The notes under the pieces were generated by a model. That model did not search any database. It saw only the letters and a list, made by a program, of their open reading frames with translations, and had not been told where the DNA came from. A program made the position numbers and the translations under genes. Shown here piece by piece: positions 1 to 14,200 of a DNA stretch of 64,000 bases; position 1 is the stretch's first letter, and each line of letters begins with the position of its first letter. Origin of the DNA: Luzula sylvatica. Lineage: Eukaryota; Streptophyta; Magnoliopsida; Poales; Juncaceae. Location: contig OX326958.1 of NCBI GenBank assembly GCA_946800325.1, positions 60,257,793 to 60,321,792 on the forward strand, given 5' to 3'.

Positions 1-599
1 ATAACTTTTCACAAAATTTCACAAACACTAAGAAAGTTTGTTTTTCGATTCAAAACAAGATTTTAACGCTTTGAGGTGTTCAAATAACATGTTTTTAGAT
101 CATTTGTATCGTATCTTTTAGTACATAACTTTTCACCAAATTTCACAACCACTAAGAAATTTTGTTTTTCGATTCAAAACAAGATTTTAACGCTTTGAGG
201 AGTTCAAATAACGTGTTTCTAGATCATTTGTATCGTATCTTTTAGTACATAACGTTTCACCAAATTTCACAAACACTAAGAAAGTTTGTTTTTCGATTCA
301 AAACATGATTTTAACGCTTTGAGGAGTTCAAATAACGTGTTTTCAGATCATTTGTATCGTATCTTTTACTACATAACTTTTCACCAAATTTCACAAACAC
401 TAAGAGAGTTTGTTTTTCGATTCAAAACAAGATTTTAACGCTTTGAGGTGTTGAAATAACATGTTTTTAGATGAGGTGTATCGTATCTTTTACTACATAA
501 CTTTTTACCAAATTTCAGAAACGCTAAGAAAGTTTGTTTTTCGATTCAAAACAAGATTTTAACGCTTTGAGGAGTTCAAATAACATGTTTTTAGATCAT

Positions 600-3500
600 T
601 TGTATCATATCTTTTACTACATAACTTTTCAGCAAATTTCACAAACACTAAGAAAGTTTGTTTTTCGATTCAAAACAAGATTTTAACGCTTTGAGGAGTT
701 CAAATAATGTGTTTTTAGATCATTTGTATCGTATCTTTTAGTACATAACTTTTGACCAAATTACACAAACACTAAGAAAGTTTGTTTTTCGATTCAAAAC
801 AAGATTTTAACGCTTTGAGGAGTTCAGATAACAAGTTTTTTGATCAGGTGTATCGTATCTTTTACTACATAACTTTTTACCAAATTTCAAAAATGCTAAG
901 AAAGTTTGTTTTTCGATTCAAAACAAGATTTTAACGCTTTGAGGAGTTCAAATAACATGTTTTTAGATCAGGTGTATCGTATCTTTTACTACATAACTTT
1001 TTACCAAATTTCAGAAACGCTAAGAAAGTTTGTTTTTCGATTCAAAACAAGATTTTAACGCTTTGAGGAGTGCAAATAACATGTTTTTAGATCAGGTGTA
1101 TCGTATCTTTTACTACATAACTTTTTACCAAATTTCAGAAACACTAAGAAAGTTTGTTTTTCGATTCAAAACAAGATTTTAATGCTTTGAGGAGTTCAAA
1201 TAATGTGTTTTTAGATCATTTGTATCGTATCTTTTAGTACATAACTTTTGACCAAATTACACAAACACTAAGAAAGTTTGTTTTTCGATTCAAAACAAGA
1301 TTTTAACGCTTTGAGGAGTTCAGATAACAAGTTTTTAGATCAGGTGTATCGTATATTTTACTACATAACTTTTTACCAAATTTCAAAAATCTAAGAAAGT
1401 TTGTTTTTCGATTCAAAACAAGATTTTAACGCTTTGAGGAGTTCAAATAACATGTTTTTAGATCAGGTGTATCGTATCTTTTACTACATAACTTTTTACC
1501 AAATTTCAGAAACGCTAAGAAAGTTTGTTTTTCGATTCAAAACAAGATTTTAACGCTTTGAGGAGTTCAAATAACATGTTTTTAGATCATTTGTATCATA
1601 TCTTTTACTACATAACTTTTCAGTAAATTTCACAAACACTAAGAAAGTCTGTTTTTCGATTCAAAACAAGATTTTAACGCTTTGAGGAGTTCAAATAATG
1701 TGTTTTTAGATCATTTGTATCGTATCTTTTAGTACATAACTTTTCACCAAATTACACAAACACTAAGAAAGTTTGTTTTTCGATTCAAAACAAGATTTTA
1801 ACTCTTTGAGGAGTTCAGATAACAAGTTTTTAGATCAGGTGTATCGTATCTTTTACTACATAACTTTTTACCAAATTTCAGAAACGCTAAGAAAGTTTGT
1901 TTTTCGATTCAAAACAAGATTTTAACGCTTTGAGGAGTGCAAATAACAAGTTTTTAGATCAGGTGTATCGTATCTTTTACTACATAACTTTTTACCAAAT
2001 TTCAGAAACACTAAGAAAGTTTGTTTTTCGATTCAAAACAAGATTTTAACGCTTTGAGGAGTTCAAATAACGTGTTTTTAGATCATTTGTATCGTATCTT
2101 TTACTAAATAACTTTTCACAAAATTTCACAAACACTAAGAAAGTTTGTTTTTCGATTCAAAACAAGATTTTAACGCTTTGAGGTGTTCAAATAACATGTT
2201 TTTAGATCATTTGTATCGTATCTTTTAGTACATAACTTTTCACCAAATTTCACAACCAATAAGAAATTTTGTTTTTCGATTCAAAACAAGATTTTAACGC
2301 TTTGAGGAGTTCAAATAACGTGTTTCTAGATCATTTGTATGGTATCTTTTAGTACATAACTTTTCACCAAATTTCACAAACACTAAGAAAGTTTGTTTTT
2401 CGATTCAAAACAAGATTTGAACGCTTTGAGGAGTTCAAATAATGTGTTTCTAGATCATTTGCATCGTATCTTTTAGTACATAACTTTTCACCAAATTTCA
2501 CAAACACTAAGAAACTTTGTTTTTCGATTCAAAACAAGATTTTAACGCTTTGAGGAGTTCAGATAACAAGTTTTTAGATCAGGTGTATCGTATCTTTTAC
2601 TACATAACTTTTTACCAAATTTCAAAAATGCTAAGAAAGTTTGTTTTTCGATTCAAAACAAGATTTTAACGCTTTGAGGAGTTCAAATAACATGTTTTTA
2701 GATCATTTGTATCATATCTTTTACTACATAACTTTTCAGCAAATTTCACAAACACTAAGAAAGTTTGTTTTTCGATTCAAAACAAGATTTTAACGCTTTG
2801 AGGAGTTCAAATAATGTGTTTTTAGATCATTTGTATCGTATCTTTTAGTACATAACTTTTGACCAAATTACACAAACACTAAGAAAGTTTGTTTTTCGAT
2901 TCAAAACAAGATTTTAACGCTTTGAGGAGTTCAGATAACAAGTTTTTTGATCAGGTGTATCGTATCTTTTACTACATAACTTTTTACCAAATTTCAAAAA
3001 TGCTAAGAAAGTTTGTTTTTCGATTCAAAACAAGATTTTAACGCTTTGAGGAGTTCAAATAACATGTTTTTAGATCAGGTGTATCGTATCTTTTACTACA
3101 TAACTTTTTACCAAATTTCAGAAACGCTAAGAAAGTTTGTTTTTCGATTCAAAACAAGATTTTAACGCTTTGAGGAGTGCAAATAACATGTTTTTAGATC
3201 AGGTGTATCGTATCTTTTACTACATAACTTTTTACCAAATTTCAGAAACACTAAGAAAGTTTGTTTTTCGATTCAAAACAAGATTTTAACGCTTTGAGGA
3301 GTTCAAATAATGTGTTTTTAGATCATTTGTATCGTATCTTTTAGTACATAACTTTTGACCAAATTACACAAACACTAAGAAAGTTTGTTTTTCGATTCAA
3401 AACAAGATTTTAACGCTTTGAGGAGTTCAGATAACAAGTTTTTAGATCAGGTGTATCGTATCTTTTACTACATAACTTTTTACCAAATTTCAAAAATCTA

Positions 3501-4700
3501 AGAAAGTTTGTTTTTCGATTCAAAACAAGATTTTAACGCTTTGAGGAGTTCAAATAACATGTTTTTAGATCAGGTGTATCGTATCTTTTACTACATAACT
3601 TTTTACCAAATTTCAGAAACGCTAAGAAAGTTTGTTTTTCGATTCAAAAAAAGATTTTAACGCTTTGAGGAGTTCAAATAACATGTTTTTAGATCATTTG
3701 TATCATATCTTTTACTACATAACTTTTCAGTAAATTTCACAAACACTAAGAAAGTTTGTTTTTCGATTCAAAACAAGATTTTAACGCTTTGAGGAGTTCA
3801 AATAATGTGTTTTTAGATCATTTGTATCGTATCTTTTAGTACATAACTTTTCACCAAATTACACAAACACTAAGAAAGTTTGTTTTTCGATTCAAAACAA
3901 GATTTTAACGCTTTGAGGAGTTCAGATAACAAGTTTTTAGATCAGGTGTATCGTATCTTTTACTACATAACTTTTTACCAAATTTCAGAAACGCTAAGAA
4001 AGTTTGTTTTTCGATTCAAAACAAAATTTTAACGCTTTGAGGAGTGCAAATAACATGTTTTTAGATCAGGTGTATCGTATCTTTTACTACATAACTTTTT
4101 ACCAAATTTCAGAAACACTAAGAAAGTTTGTTTTTCGATTCAAAACAAGATTTTAACGCTTTGAGGAGTTCAAATAACGTGTTTTTAGATCATTTGTATC
4201 GTATCTTTTACTAAATAACTTTTCACAAAATTTCACAAACACTAAGAAAGTTTGTTTTTCGATTCAAAACAAGATTTTAACGCTTTGAGGTGTTCAAATA
4301 ACATGTTTTTAGATCATTTGTATCATATCTTTTAGTACATAACTTTTCACCAAATTTCACAACCAATAAGAAATTTTGTTTTTCGATTCAAAACAAGATT
4401 TTAACGCTTTGAGGAGTTCAAATAACGTGTTTCTAGATCATTTGTATGGTATCTTTTAGTACATAACTTTTCACCAAATTTCACAAACACTAAGAAAGTT
4501 AGTTTTTCGATTCAAAACAAGATTTGAACGCTTTGAGGAGTTCAAATAATGTGTTTCTAGATCATTTTCATCGTATCTTTTAGTACATAACTTTTCACCA
4601 AATTTCACAAACACTAAGAAAGTTTGTTTTTAGATTCAAAACAAGATTTTAACGCTTTGAGGAGTTCAAATAACGGGTTTCTAGATCATTTGTATCGTAT
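600..4700 (+). repeat. Higher-order repeat A: 17-monomer unit, two tandem copies (2,107 bp)
   Basis: Variant monomers recur 2,107 bp apart: the TTTTCAGCAAATTTC form near 628 and 2,735, the one-base-short CAAAAATCTAAG form near 1,385 and 3,492, and the CACAACCAATAAG form at 2,251 and 4,358. 2,107 is 17 x 124 minus 1, the missing base being in the short monomer present in both copies. The match is lost near 2,480/4,587, where one copy carries AGATAACAAG and the other AACGGGTTTC, and this sets the right limit. Both copies share the same order of variants, so the 17-monomer block was duplicated as a unit. Limits are good to about one monomer. Confidence 0.85.
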
Positions 4701-5206
4701 CTTTTACTACATAACTTTTCACCAAATTTCACAAACACTAAGAAAGTTTGTTTTTCGATTCAAAACAAGATTTTAACGCTTTGAGGAGTTCAAATAACGT
4801 GTTTTTAGATCATTTATATCGTATCTTTTACTACATAACTTTTCACCAAATTTCACAAACACCAAGAAAGTTTGTTTTTCGATTCAAAACAAAATTTTAA
4901 CGCTTTGAGGAGTTCAAATAACGGGTTTCTAGATCATTTGTATCGTATCTTTTACTACATAACTTTTCACCAAATTTCACAAACACTAAGAAAGTTTGTT
5001 TTTCGATTCAAAACAAGATTTTAACGCTTTGAGGAGTTCAGATAACAAGTTTTTAGATCAGGTGTATCGTATCTTTTACTACATAACTTTTCACCAAATT
5101 TCACAAACACTAAGAAAGTTTGTTTTTCGATTCAAAACAGGATTTTAACGCTTTGAGGAGTTCAAATAACGTGTTTTTAGATCATTTATATCGTATCTTT
5201 TACTAC

Positions 5207-8200
5207 ATAACTTTTCACCAAATTTCAGAAACACCAAGAAAGTTTGTTTTTCGATTCAAAACAAGATTTTAACGCTTTGAGGAGTTCAAATAACGTGTTT
5301 TTAGATCATTTGTATCGTATCTTTTACTAAATAACTTTTCACAAAATTTCAGAAACACTAAGAAAGTTTGTTTTTCGATTCAAAACAAGATTTTAACGCT
5401 TTGAGGTGTTCAAATAACATGTTTTTAGATCATTTGTATCGTATCTTTTAGTACATAACTTTTCACCAAATTTCACAACCACTAAGAAATTTTGTTTTTC
5501 GATTCAAAACAAGATTTTAACGCTTTGAGGAGTTCAAATAACGTGTTTCTAGATCATTTGTATCGCATCTTTTACTACATAACGTTTCACCAAATTTCAC
5601 AAACACTAAGAAAGTTTGTTTTTCGATTCAAAACATGATTTTAACGCTTTGAGGAGTTCAAATAACGTGTTTTTAGATCATTTGTATCGTATCTTTTACT
5701 ACATAACTTTTCACCAAATTTCACAAACACTAAGAGAGTTTGTTTTTCGATTCAAAACAAGATTTTAACGCTTTGAGGTGTTCAAATAACATGTTTTTAG
5801 ATGAGGTGTATCGTATATTTTACTACATAACTTTTTACCAAATTTCAGAAACGCTAAGAAAGTTTGTTTTTCGATTCAAAACAAGATTTTAACGCTTTGA
5901 GGAGTCCAAATAACATGTTTTTAGATCATTTGTATCATATCTTTTACTACATAACTTTTCAGTAAATTTCACAAACACTAAGAAAGTTTGTTTTTCGATT
6001 CAAAACAAGATTTTAACGCTTTGAGGAGTTCAAATAATGTGTTTTTAGATCATTTGTATCGTATCTTTTAGTACATAACTTTTCACCAAATTACACAAAC
6101 ACTAAGAAAGTTTGTTTTTCGATTCAAAACAAGATTTTAACGCTTTGAGGAGTTCAGATAACAAGTTTTTAGATCAGGTGTATCGTATCTTTTACTACAT
6201 AACTTTTTACCAAATTTCAGAAACGCTAAGAAAGTTTGTTTTTCGATGCAAAACAAGATTTTAACGCTTTGAGGAGTGCAAATAACATGTTTTTAGATCA
6301 GGTGTATCCTATCTTTTACTACATAACTTTTTACCAAATTTCAGAAACACTAAGAAAGTTTGTTTTTCGATTCAAAACAAGATTTTAACGCTTTGAGCAG
6401 TTCAAATAACGTGTTTTTAGATCATTTGTATCGTATCTTTTACTAAATAACTTTTCACAAAATTTCACAAACACTAAGAAAGTTTGTTTTTCGATTCAAA
6501 ACAAGATTTTAACGCTTTGAGGTGTTCAAATAACATGTTTTTAGATCATTTGTATCGTATCTTTTAGTACATAACTTTTCACCAAATTTCACAACCAATA
6601 AGAAATTTTGTTTTTCGATTCAAAACAAGATTTTAACGCTTTGAGGAGTTCAAATAACGTGTTTCTAGATCATTTGTATGGTATCTTTTAGTACATAACT
6701 TTTCACCAAATTTCACAAACACTAAGAAAGTTTGTTTTTCGATTCAAAACAAGATTTGAACGCTTTGAGGAGTTCAAATAATGTGTTTCTAGATCATTTG
6801 CATCGTATCTTTTAGTACATAACTTTTCACCAAATTTCACAAACACTAAGAAAGTTTGTTTTTCGATTCAAAACAAGATTTTAACGCTTTGAGGAGTTCA
6901 AATAACGGGTTTCTAGATCATTTGTATCGTATCTTTTACTACATAACTTTTCACCAAATTTCACAAACACTAAGAAAGTTTGTTTTTCGATTCAAAACAA
7001 GATTTTAACGCTTTGAGGAGTTCAAATAACGTGTTTTTAGATCATTTATATCGTATCTTTTACTACATAACTTTTCACCAAATTTCACAAACACCAAGAA
7101 AGTTTGTTTTTCGATTCAAAACAAGATTTTAACGCTTTGAGGAGTTCAAATAACGTGTTTTTAGATCATTTGTATCGTATCTTTTGCTAAATAACTTTTC
7201 ACAAAATTTCACAAACACTAAGAAAGTTTGTTTTTCGATTCAACACAAGATTTTAACGCTTTGAGGTGTTCAAATAACATGTTTTTAGATCATTTGTATC
7301 GTATCTTTTAGTACATAACTTTTCACCAAATATCACAACCACTAAGGAATTTTGTTTTTCGATTCAAAACAAGATTTTAACGCTTTGAGGAGTTCAAATA
7401 ACGTGTTTCTAGATCATTTGTATCGTATCTTTTACTACATAACGTTTCACCAAATTTCACAAACACTAAGAAAGTTTGTTTTTCGATTCAAAACATGATT
7501 TTAACGCTTTGAGGAGTTCAAATAACGTGTTTTTAGATCATTTGTATCGTATCTTTTACTACATAACTTTTCACCAAATTTCACAAACACTAAGAGAGTT
7601 TGTTTTTCGATTAAAAACAAGATTTTAACGCTTTGAGGTGTTCAAATAACATGTTTTTAGATGAGGTGTATCGTATCTTTTACTACATAACTTTTTACCA
7701 AATTTCAGAAACGCTAAGAAAGTTTGTTTTTCGATTCAAAACAAGATTTTAACGCTTTGAGGAGTTCAAATAACATGTTTTTAGATCATTTGTATCATAT
7801 CTTTTACTACATAACTTTTCAGCAAATTTCACAAACACTAAGAAAGTTTGTTTTTCGATTCAAAACAAGATTTTAACGCTTTGAGGAGTTCAAATAATGT
7901 GTTTTTAGATCATTTGTATCGTATCTTTTACTACAAAACTTTTCACCAAATTTCACAAACACTAAGAAAGCTTGTTTTTCGATTCAAAACAAGATTTTAA
8001 CGCTTTGAGGAGTTCAAATAACGTGTTTTTAGATCATTTATATCGTATCTTTTACTACATAACTTTTCACCAAATTTCAGAAACACCAAGAAAGTTTGTT
8101 TTTCGATTCAAAACAAGATTTTAACGCTTTGAGGAGTTCAAATAACGTGTTTTTAGATCATTTGTATCGTATCTTTTACTAAATAACTTTTCACAAAATT

Positions 8201-11200
8201 TCAGAAACACTAAGAAAGTTTGTTTTTCGATTCAAAACAAGATTTTAACGCTTTGAGGTGTTCAAATAACATGTTTTTAGATCATTTGTATCGTATCTTT
8301 TAGTACATAACTTTTCACCAAATTTCACAACCACTAAGAAATTTTGTTTTTCGATTCAAAACAAGATTTTAACGCTTTGAGGAGTTCAAATAACGTGTTT
8401 CTAGATCATTTGTATCGTATCTTTTACTACATAACGTTTCACCAAATTTCACAAACACTAAGAAAGTTTGTTTTTCGATTCAAAACATGATTTTAACGCT
8501 TTGAGGAGTTCAAATAACGTGTTTTTAGATCATTTGTATCGTATCTTTTACTACATAACTTTTCACCAAATTTCACAAACACTAAGAGAGTTTGTTTTTC
8601 GATTCAAAACAAGATTTTAACGCTTTGAGGTGTTCAAATAACATGTTTTTAGATGAGGTGTATCGTATATTTTACTACATAACTTTTTACCAAATTTCAG
8701 AAACGCTAAGAAAGTTTGTTTTTCGATTCAAAACAAGATTTTAACGCTTTGAGGAGTCCAAATAACATGTTTTTAGATCATTTGTATCATATCTTTTACT
8801 ACATAACTTTTCAGTAAATTTCACAAACACTAAGAAAGTTTGTTTTTCGATTCAAAACAAGATTTTAACGCTTTGAGGAGTTCAAATAATGTGTTTTTAG
8901 ATCATTTGTATCGTATCTTTTAGTACATAACTTTTCACCAAATTACACAAACACTAAGAAAGTTTGTTTTTCGATTCAAAACAAGATTTTAACGCTTTGA
9001 GGAGTTCAGATAACAAGTTTTTAGATCAGGTGTATCGTATCTTTTACTACATAACTTTTTACCAAATTTCAGAAACGCTAAGAAAGTTTGTTTTTCGATG
9101 CAAAACAAGATTTTAACGCTTTGAGGAGTGCAAATAACATGTTTTTAGATCAGGTGTATCCTATCTTTTACTACATAACTTTTTACCAAATTTCAGAAAC
9201 ACTAAGAAAGTTTGTTTTTCGATTCAAAACAAGATTTTAACGCTTTGAGCAGTTCAAATAACGTGTTTTTAGATCATTTGTATCGTATCTTTTACTAAAT
9301 AACTTTTCACAAAATTTCACAAACACTAAGAAAGTTTGTTTTTCGATTCAAAACAAGATTTTAACGCTTTGAGGTGTTCAAATAACATGTTTTTAGATCA
9401 TTTGTATCGTATCTTTTAGTACATAACTTTTCACCAAATTTCACAACCAATAAGAAATTTTGTTTTTCGATTCAAAACAAGATTTTAACGCTTTGAGGAG
9501 TTCAAATAACGTGTTTCTAGATCATTTGTATGGTATCTTTTAGTACATAACTTTTCACCAAATTTCACAAACACTAAGAAAGTTTGTTTTTCGATTCAAA
9601 ACAAGATTTGAACGCTTTGAGGAGTTCAAATAATGTGTTTCTAGATCATTTGCATCGTATCTTTTAGTACATAACTTTTCACCAAATTTCACAAACACTA
9701 AGAAAGTTTGTTTTTCGATTCAAAACAAGATTTTAACGCTTTGAGGAGTTCAAATAACGGGTTTCTAGATCATTTGTATCGTATCTTTTACTACATAACT
9801 TTTCACCAAATTTCACAAACACTAAGAAAGTTTGTTTTTCGATTCAAAACAAGATTTTAACGCTTTGAGGAGTTCAAATAACGTGTTTTTAGATCATTTA
9901 TATCGTATCTTTTACTACATAACTTTTCACCAAATTTCACAAACACCAAGAAAGTTTGTTTTTCGATTCAAAACAAGATTTTAACGCTTTGAGGAGTTCA
10001 AATAACGGGTTTCTAGATCATTTGTATCGTATCTTTTACTACATAACTTTTCACCAAATTTCACAAACACTAAGAAAGTTTGTTTTTCGATTCAAAACAA
10101 GATTTTAACGCTTTGAGGAGTTCAAATAACGGGTTTCTAGATCATTTGTATCGTATCTTTTACTACATAACTTTTCACCAAATTTCACAAACACTAAGAA
10201 AGTTTGTTTTTCGATTCAAAACAAGATTTTAACGCTTTGAGGAGTTCAAATAACGTGTTTTTAGATCATTTATATCGTATCTTTTACTACATAACTTTTC
10301 ACCAAATTTCACAAACACCAAGAAAGTTTGTTTTTCGATTCAAAACAAGATTTTAACGCTTTGAGGAGTTCAAATAACGTGTTTTTAGATCATTTGTATC
10401 GTATCTTTTGCTAAATAACTTTTCACAAAATTTCACAAACACTAAGAAAGTTTGTTTTTCGATTCAACACAAGATTTTAACGCTTTGAGGTGTTCAAATA
10501 ACATGTTTTTAGATCATTTGTATCGTATCTTTTAGTACATAACTTTTCACCAAATATCACAACCACTAAGAAATTTTGTTTTTCGATTCAAAACAAGATT
10601 TTAACGCTTTGAGGAGTTCAAATAACGTGTTTCTAGATCATTTGTATCGTATCTTTTACTACATAACGTTTCACCAAATTTCACAAACACTAAGAAAGTT
10701 TGTTTTTCGATTCAAAACATGATTTTAACGCTTTGAGGAGTTCAAATAACGTGTTTTTAGATCATTTGTATCGTATCTTTTACTACATAACTTTTCACCA
10801 AATTTCACAAACACTAAGAGAGTTTGTTTTCCGATTAAAAACAAGATTTTAACGCTTTGAGGTGTTCAAATAACATGTTTTTAGATGAGGTGTATCGTAT
10901 CTTTTACTACATAACTTTTTACCAAATTTCAGAAACGCTAAGAAAGTTTGTTTTTCGATTCAAAACAAGATTTTAACGCTTTGAGGAGTTCAAATAACAT
11001 GTTTTTAGATCATTTGTATCATATCTTTTACTACATAACTTTTCAGCAAATTTCACAAACACTAAGAAAGTTTGTTTTTCGATTCAAAACAAGATTTTAA
11101 CGCTTTGAGGAGTTCAAATAATGTGTTTTTAGATCATTTGTATCGTATCTTTTACTACAAAACTTTTCACCAAATTTCACAAACACTAAGAAAGCTTGTT

Positions 11201-11282
11201 TTTCGATTCAAAACAAGATTTTTACTCTTTGAGGAGTTCAAATAACGTGTTTTTAGATCACTTGTATCGTAGCTTTTACTAC
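5207..11282 (+). repeat. Higher-order repeat B: 23-monomer unit, second copy expanded to 26 monomers
   Basis: The monomer with CACAAAATTTCAGAAACAC at 5,331 recurs at 8,183, and the CACAACCAATAAG monomer at 6,590 recurs at 9,442; both offsets are 2,852 bp (23 monomers). Further right the offset becomes 3,224 bp (26 monomers): CTTTTGCTAAATAAC is near 7,187 and 10,411, and GATTAAAAACAAG follows TAAGAGAG at 7,591 and 10,815. The change is explained by three extra monomers in copy 2 around 9,960-10,330, two of them of the AACGGGTTTCTAG type. The block is therefore a tandem duplication followed by a local three-monomer expansion. The right-hand copy is also part of the 8.4-kb duplication. Confidence 0.8.
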
Positions 11283-14200
11283 ATAACTTTTCACCAAATT
11301 TCACAAACACTAAGAAAGTTTGTTTTTCGATTTCAAAACAAGATTTTAACGCTTTGAGGAGTTCAAATAACGTGTTTTTAGATCATGTGTATCGTATCTT
11401 TTAGTACATCACTTTTCACCAAATATCACAAAAACTAAGAAAGTTTGTTTTTCGATTCAAAACAAGATTTTAAAGCTTTGAGGAGTTAAAATAACATGTT
11501 TTTAGATCATTTGTATCGTATCTTTTAGTACATAACTTTTCACCAAATTTCACAAACACTAAGAAAGTGTGTTTTTCGATTCAAAACAAGATTTTAACGC
11601 TTTGAGGAGTTCAAATAACGTGTTTCTAGATCATTTGTATCGTATCTTTTACTACATAACTTTTCACCAAATTTCACAAACACTAAGAAAGTTTTTTTTT
11701 CGATTCAAAACAAGATTTTAACGCTTTGAGGAGTTCAAATAACGTGTTTTTAGATCATTTATATCGTATCTTTTACTACATAACTTTTCACCAAATTTCA
11801 CAAACACCAAGAAAGTTTGTTTTTCGATTCAAAACAAGATTTTAACGCTTTGAGGTGTTCAAATAACGTGTTTTTAGATCATTTGTGTCGTATCTTTTAG
11901 TACATAACTTTTCACCAAATCTCCCAAACACTAAGAAAGTTTGTTTTTCAATTCAAAACAAACATTTAACGCTTTGAGGAGTTCAAATAACGAGTTTTTA
12001 GATCATTTGTATCGTATCTTTTAGTACATAAGTTTTCACCAAATTTCACAAGCACTAAGAAAGTTTGTTTTTCGATTCAAAACAAAATTTTAAAGCATTG
12101 AGGAGTTCAAATAACATGTTTTTAGATCAGGTGTATCGTATCTTTTACTACATAACTTTTCGACAAATTTCACAAACACTAAGAAAGTTTGTTTTTCGAT
12201 TCAAAACAAGATTTTAACGCTTTGAGGAGTTCAAATAACGTGTTTTTAGATCATTTGTATCGTATCTTTTACTACAAAACTTTTCACCAAATTTCACAAA
12301 CACTAAGAAAGCTTGTTTTTCGATTCAAAACATGATTTTAACGCTTTGAGGAGTTCAAATAACGTGTTTTTAGATCATTTGTATCGTATCTTTTACTACA
12401 TAACTTTTCACCAAATTTCACAAACACTAAGAGAGTTTGTTTTTCGATTCAAAACAAGATTTTAACGCTTTGAGGTGTTTAAATAACATGTTTTTAGATC
12501 AGGTGTATCGTATCATTTACTACATAACTTTTTACCAAATTTCAGAAACGCTAAGAAAGTTTGTTTTTCGATTCAAAACAAGATTTTAACGCTTTGAGGA
12601 GTTCAAATAACATGTTTTTAGATCATTTGTATCATATCTTTTACTACATAACTTTTCAGCAAATTTCACAAACACTAAGAAAGTTTGTTTTTCGATTCAA
12701 AACAAGATTTTAACGCTTTGAAGAGTTCAAATAACGTGTTTTTAGATCATTTGTATCGTATCTTTTACTACAAAACTTTTCACCAAATTTCACAAACACT
12801 AAGAAAGCTTGTTTTTCGATTCAAAACAAGATTTTAACGCTTTGAGGAGTTCAAATAACATATTTTTAGATCATTTGTATCGTATCTTTTACTACATAAC
12901 TTTTCACCAAATTTCACAAACACTAAGAAAGTTTGTTTTTCGATTTCAAAACAAGATTTTAACGCTTTGAGGAGTTCAAATAACGTGTTTTTAGATCATT
13001 TGTATCGTATCTTTTAGTACATAACTTTTCACCAAATATCACAAAAACTAAGAAAGTTTGTTTTTTGATTCAAAACAAGATTTTAAAGCTTTGAGGAGTT
13101 AAAATAACATGTTTTTAGATCATTTGTATCGTATCTTTTAGTACATAACTTTTCACCAAATTTCACAAACACTAAGAAAGTGTGTTTTTCGATTCAAAAC
13201 AAGATTTTAACGCTTTGAGGAGTTCAAATAACGTGTTTTTAGATCATTTATATCGTATCTTTTACTACATAACTTTTCACCAAATTTCACAAACACCCAG
13301 AAAGTTTGTTTTTCGATTCAAAACAATATTTTAACGCTTTGAGGTGTTCAAATAACATGTTTTTAGATCATTTGTTTCGTATCTTTTAGTACATAACTTT
13401 TACCCAAATTTCAGAAACACTAAGAAATTTTGTTTTTCAATTCAAAACAAACTTTTAACGCTTTGAGGAGTTCAAATAACGTGTTTTTTAGATCATTTGT
13501 GTCGTATCTTTTAGTACATAACTTTTCACCAAATTTCACAAACACTACGAAAGTTTGTTTTTCGATTCAAAACAAGATTTTAAAGCTTTGAGGAGTTCAA
13601 ATAACGTGTTTCTAGATCATTTGTTTCGTATCTTTTACTACATAACTTTTCACCAAATTTCACAAACACTAAGAAAGTTTATTTTTCGATTCGAAACAAG
13701 ATTTTAACGCTTTGAAGAGTTCAAATAACGGTTTCTAGATCATTTGTATGGTATCTTTTAGTACATAACTTTTCACCAAATTTCACAAACACTAAGAAAG
13801 TTTGTTTTTCGATTCAAAACAAGATTTTAACGCTTTGAGGAGTTCAAATAACGTGTTTCTGGATCATTTGCATCGTATCTTTTAGTACATAACTTTTCAC
13901 CAAATTTCACAAACACTAAGAAAGTGTGTTTTTCGATTCAAAACAAGATTTTCACGCTTTGAGGAGTTCAAATAACGTGTTTTTAGATCATTTATATCGT
14001 ATCTTTTACTACATAACTTTTCACCAAATTTCACAAACACCCAGAAAGTTTGTTTTTCGATTCAAAACAATATTTTAACGCTTTGAGGTGTTCAAATAAC
14101 ATGTTTTTAGATCATTTGTGTCGTATCTTTTAGTACATAACTTTTCCCCAAATTTCAGAAACACTAAGAAAGTTTGTTTTTCAATTCAAAACAAACTTTT

